In this document: positions 31,383 through 34,305 of the stretch, piece by piece | How the letters are laid out: the number at the start of each line of letters is the position of its first letter | Numbering within the stretch: position 1 is the first letter of the stretch | NCBI GenBank assembly: GCA_002432715.1 | Contig: DJGJ01000031.1 | Span: 23,928 to 58,232 of the forward strand | Length of the DNA: 34,305 nt | From: Sphaerochaeta sp. UBA5849 | GTDB taxonomy: Bacteria > Spirochaetota > Spirochaetia > Sphaerochaetales > Sphaerochaetaceae | Direction of reading: 5' to 3' | Notes under the pieces: generated by a model | The model's input: only the letters and a program-made list of their open reading frames with translations | What the model was told of the DNA's origin: nothing | Database searches by the model: none | Made by a program: the position numbers and the translations under genes

Positions 31383-32486
31383 ATGCAAGCAACGTTGGAA
31401 TTGGACATGCTATCCGTCGTCATGATGCTCTTCGCCATAGCCTTGGCCAGCAGAAGCGTACAGATCAATCCCCGTAATCGGTGGTACATTCTCTCCGCAT
31501 TCTCCCTGCTTGTCTTGCTTGGAACCGAGCTGTTTGCCTATCAGGTGGATGATGTGGGCGTTGTCAGCCAGATTTTGTACCACCGGGCGACCAACGTGCT
31601 GGGGTTTTCCCTTTCCCCGGTTGTCTGCTTCTTCTTATTGCATTTCATCGGCTACTCAAGCTTTCACAAGTATAGCCCTGTTTTGGTGGTTCCCCTCATT
31701 CTCAATTCAATGTTCAGCCTTGCAAGCTATTGGACGGGATGGTTCTTTTTCGTTGATGGGCAGAACATCTATCGCCGCGGTCCGTTCTTTTTTGTCACCA
31801 CCGTGATCACGTTCTTCTACTATGGGCTGAGCATTCTCCACCTGATACAATCGCTGCGACGGTATGAAAGTTCGGACCGTTTGCTGCTCATGTGCATTCT
31901 TATCACACCGATTATCGGCTTTCTTTTTCAATTGTTATTCCCTTGGGTGCTCACCCTCTGGCCGGGCATCGCTCTTTCTCTTCTGCTTTTTTACCTCTTT
32001 TTCTTGGAGCAACGCTATTCGATCGATACCCTGACCGGTCTCAGAAACCGTACCATGTTCATGCGGGATATTCTGGATTTGCAGCGAACCAGCCGGGATG
32101 GTACTTCGATTGTCGTCCTTGATGTCAACTATCTGAAGAAAGCCAATGATACCTGGGGGCATAAAGCCGGCGACGAGTTGTTGGTGAATGCCGGCTCCTT
32201 GATCGAGCAGTGTTTCAGGGGTCTTGGCAAAACCTACCGCGTCGGCGGTGACGAGTTTGCAGTCATCAGTTCCAAAATCGAGGGAAAGGAAATCGAACGG
32301 GCTCTTGCACTTTTGGATGTACAAACAGAACTGGCAAATTCAGGCAGGACGATCAAGCTCTCCCTGGCCTCCGGTGCTTCGTGGTGTGAGTCGTGCATCG
32401 GCAACTTGTTCAATACCTACATAGCTGCGGACAATGCCATGTACCGCAACAAGGAGGCGATGAAACGGAGGTCGGCCCATGGATGA
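31383..32486 (+). CDS. membrane diguanylate cyclase, second copy
   Basis: A 367-residue protein with about six or seven membrane helices over residues 5-215 and a GGDEF domain to residue 360. The catalytic loop is VGGDEF at 287-292 and the metal region reads DVNYLKKANDTWGHKAGD. There is no RxxD inhibitory site. The membrane sensor has no extracytoplasmic jelly-roll domain and differs from the cyclase at 27494-29152. AAGGGT precedes ATG 31383. Its end (TGA 32484-32486) overlaps the start of the creatininase pseudogene, implying the two were once cotranslated. Confidence 0.9.
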   Translation: MQATLELDMLSVVMMLFAIALASRSVQINPRNRWYILSAFSLLVLLGTELFAYQVDDVGVVSQILYHRATNVLGFSLSPVVCFFLLHFIGYSSFHKYSPVLVVPLILNSMFSLASYWTGWFFFVDGQNIYRRGPFFFVTTVITFFYYGLSILHLIQSLRRYESSDRLLLMCILITPIIGFLFQLLFPWVLTLWPGIALSLLLFYLFFLEQRYSIDTLTGLRNRTMFMRDILDLQRTSRDGTSIVVLDVNYLKKANDTWGHKAGDELLVNAGSLIEQCFRGLGKTYRVGGDEFAVISSKIEGKEIERALALLDVQTELANSGRTIKLSLASGASWCESCIGNLFNTYIAADNAMYRNKEAMKRRSAHG

Positions 32487-33127
32487 GTGTGTGCACTATG
32501 CCCCCCGCATTTACCAAGAGGCAGGGAGAGCATCCGGTAGACTCCATACCCTTGGGAACGCTTGAGTGGCACGGGCTGCACAATGTAATGGGATTCGATG
32601 GTTTGCAATCTGATGGCATCTTAACCCGTGCGGCGAAACGGTTCGGGGGGAATTGCGTTTCCTCCTCTCCCCCTCGGACCGGAAGGAAATACCTTGATAG
32701 GTATGGACTTCACTACTATGACCAAGCCCCACCAGAGGCTGGAGGGGAGTTGCTACTGGGTCCCCAACGGCTTGTTCCTGATGATGCTCGAATCTCGGCC
32801 AAGCTAGCCGGATTCATCTGCCTCTTATAGGCATGGGCCCTCACCGAAAGCCTGGGCGCAAATGGCCGGGCAGTAGGAGAAACAGTACGATATCATCCTG
32901 CTCTCCTCGGTCACTGACTTCGACGCGCAGAGTTCTGTGACCCAGCAGGACCACGCCGGCTGAAATGAGACATCGGTCATGATGACTCTGAATCCCGACT
33001 TGGTGGGCCTCAGCCGCTCGATTTGAAAGGCGAGGAACCACGTCTCTCCACAGCCGGATACGGAGAGTATTTGATCGAGACTACCGTTGAGGCAGGAGGG
33101 TGCAAGGTGGTGGAATTGTGGTTGTAA
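32479..33127 (+). pseudogene. decayed creatininase-family amidohydrolase gene
   Basis: Fragments of one creatininase-family protein can be read in order but in different frames. An ATG at 32479 with GGAGG upstream opens as HYAPRIYQEAG. A second frame then gives IPLGTLEWHGLHN, DGLQSDGILTRAAKRFGG and, past a TAG at 32828-32830, ESLGANGRAVGE. A third frame gives YDIILLSSVTDF and QQDHAG, then TGA at 32961-32963 and NETSVMMTLNPDLVGLSRS. The second frame returns for the end (AGYGEYLIETTVEAGG) and stops at 33125-33127. The EWHG and DHAG-x-ETS metal motifs identify the family. The centre is shortened. At least three frameshifts and two internal stops make it non-functional. Confidence 0.75.
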
Positions 33128-33160
33128 AAAGCAGGTTTAGCCCTCAACACCCCAATGCCC

Positions 33161-33763
33161 TTATGAAAGCCAGTACTGTTTTGTGCGAATCAGGGCCTCG
33201 GTGACAGCCTTCCAGTTCTCTGCATCCTTGAACATCCAGCTGCCGGTCATGCCCAGTACATGCGGGTTGTCCAGGTAGTGGTTCATCATCGACTCGTCGA
33301 TGTGGCCGGCTACGAAGAAGGAGAAACCGCCTTCGGCGGCCATCCTGTCAATGAATGCGAGGCCCCCAAGTTCTTCCACTGGATAGCAACCGAGCACATT
33401 CAGTTGATGCAAAGCGGCTAAATTTGCCTGGGTGGTGACCGGAAAGATGGGAATTGAGCGGCTGTGGCACAATTCAATCATGCGCTCGTCAAAGAGAGGG
33501 GAGAATACAAATTCTGCACCGCCCTGGATTGCCTGCCTGGCTTGTTCGTAGGTCTGCACATTTCCGGCTCCGACCAGAAGATCTTGTTCTTGTGCCAAGG
33601 CCTTGAGCAGGGCCAGGCCGTCGGGGCCTTGCTGGCTGACATTGACGGCCCTGACTTTGCTGTCCTTGAAGGCTTGGATGAGCCTTGGAGCCTGGTCCAA
33701 GGTATACAACTTTACCATGGGGATGCATCGGACTTTGGAGAGAGTGAAGGTGGTCGTATCCAT
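33161..33763 (-). CDS. KDPG-aldolase-fold protein lacking the catalytic lysine
   Basis: A 200-residue protein that aligns end to end with KDPG/KHG aldolase (Eda): VGAGNV matches VGAGTV, and YPVEELGG matches FFPAEANGG. The Schiff-base lysine (Lys133 in Escherichia coli) is Gly125 here. The catalytic Glu45 and phosphate/substrate Arg49 are Asn41 and Gln45, and the TGG loop reads AGH. It cannot use the known mechanism and may bind a sugar acid or act on something else. AGGAGG precedes ATG 33763. It lies 26 bases downstream of the MATE gene and may form an operon with it. Confidence 0.8.
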   Translation of the reverse strand: MDTTTFTLSKVRCIPMVKLYTLDQAPRLIQAFKDSKVRAVNVSQQGPDGLALLKALAQEQDLLVGAGNVQTYEQARQAIQGGAEFVFSPLFDERMIELCHSRSIPIFPVTTQANLAALHQLNVLGCYPVEELGGLAFIDRMAAEGGFSFFVAGHIDESMMNHYLDNPHVLGMTGSWMFKDAENWKAVTEALIRTKQYWLS

Positions 33764-33789
33764 GAGAACCTCCTATCGGTGGTTCCAGT

Positions 33790-34305
33790 TTACTTGGTTT
33801 GACGCATCCAGTCGACCGAAAAATAGTAGATGAAAAAGATTACCGAGCTGATCGTCCACGTAACAGGGTAGGCCCAGTAGACGACTCGGATGTCCATAAC
33901 GATGGACAGTCCCACCTGGATGAAGATGATGCGGAAGATGCACCAGACGGCAAGCATGACGCTCATCGGGACGATGGACTTGCCCGCCCCCCGGAAAATT
34001 CCGGCCATCGCATGGCTGAGTGCGAGGGCCCAGAGGAACAGGCTTGCAATGCGGGACTTCTGCACCCCGAAGGCTATAACTTCCGGATCACGGCTGAACA
34101 GGGCGATCAACGGTTCTGAGCCGAAGTACATCAACAGCCCGATGGTTTCGGCAAGCACCATGGCAAAGACCGCCCCAAAGCGGGCTCCCTTTCGTACCCG
34201 CTCATACTCACCGGCCCCCATGTTCTGGCCGGTGAAGGTCGTAAGCGCAAGGGCGAAGGCGGTGATGGGGATGAAGGCAAAGCCTTGGATGCGCATGAAC
34301 GCCCC
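33790..34305 (-). CDS. MATE-family efflux transporter, C-terminal part (partial)
   Basis: The last 171 residues of a MATE/NorM-type multidrug or metabolite antiporter; the 5' end lies beyond the right edge. The visible part has about five membrane helices. It contains the family's mid-protein segment TTFTGQNMGAGEYERVRKGA, and MAGIFRGAGKSIVPM further on. These proteins export cationic compounds or metabolites using Na+ or H+ gradients; the substrate cannot be told from sequence. The downstream aldolase-like gene is in the same direction. Confidence 0.9.
   Translation of the reverse strand, partial: GAFMRIQGFAFIPITAFALALTTFTGQNMGAGEYERVRKGARFGAVFAMVLAETIGLLMYFGSEPLIALFSRDPEVIAFGVQKSRIASLFLWALALSHAMAGIFRGAGKSIVPMSVMLAVWCIFRIIFIQVGLSIVMDIRVVYWAYPVTWTISSVIFFIYYFSVDWMRQTK

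Noticed and set aside
32393..32830. Intact 145-residue gene on the plus strand
   Set aside because: Its first part overlaps the cyclase end in another frame; the remainder is one fragment of the creatininase pseudogene.

Overview
The window reads as a dense, gene-rich bacterial chromosome segment (about 55% GC by eye) from a Gram-negative-type organism. The lipobox of the small lipoprotein is loose (LFTSC), and there are several exported beta-barrel-like proteins. With the fermentative, anaerobe-type gene set this suggests a free-living spirochaete of the Sphaerochaeta type. That taxonomic call is inference from gene content, not from a marker gene. I see no rRNA, tRNA, CRISPR array, insertion sequence or phage.

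Layout. 1-4.7 kb: end of an unknown gene, a YfcE-type phosphoesterase, an alpha/beta hydrolase coupled to a BrkB/YihY membrane protein, a ZIP/GufA metal transporter, an unknown protein and a small lipoprotein. 4.6-6.1 kb: a Crp/Fnr regulator divergent from a ferredoxin-domain protein. 6.1-12.7 kb: a seven-gene leftward operon of GntR regulator, SPFH/stomatin-like membrane protein, LolD-type ATPase, two FtsX/MacB-type permeases, a LolA-like periplasmic protein and a beta-barrel-like protein. It has a strong promoter and an operator embedded in it. 12.7-14.2 kb: pirin and ferritin. 14.2-16.3 kb: KtrB/KtrA potassium uptake. 16.3-19.9 kb: gamma-carbonic anhydrase divergent from a znuA-znuC-znuB-zur zinc operon with a candidate Zur box. 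19.8-25.1 kb: a second leftward exporter module of RND/MMPL transporter, LolA-like protein, exported barrel-like protein and membrane-anchored LuxR-type regulator. 25.3-26.7 kb: pyruvate kinase. 26.7-32.5 kb: a small exported protein, two membrane diguanylate cyclases, an NYN-LOTUS RNA-type protein and an extended RluA pseudouridine synthase. 32.5-33.1 kb: a decayed creatininase-family pseudogene. 33.2 kb to the end: a KDPG-aldolase-like protein lacking the canonical catalytic residues, and the C-terminal part of a MATE transporter.

The most interesting pattern is that two separate operons share one architecture: inner-membrane engine, LolA-like carrier with a conserved GSD[L/F]SYxDM motif, then an exported beta-barrel candidate. 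One is powered by an ABC transporter plus an SPFH scaffold under GntR control. The other is powered by an RND/MMPL pump with a LuxR-type membrane regulator. They look like parallel envelope-trafficking systems, probably moving lipids or lipidated cargo to the outer membrane. Other points are tight convergent gene ends (six of eight convergent junctions overlap, two in the palindrome CTAG), a tandem duplication of a ribosome-binding region, a palindrome over a regulator's start codon, and two candidate leaderless promoters.
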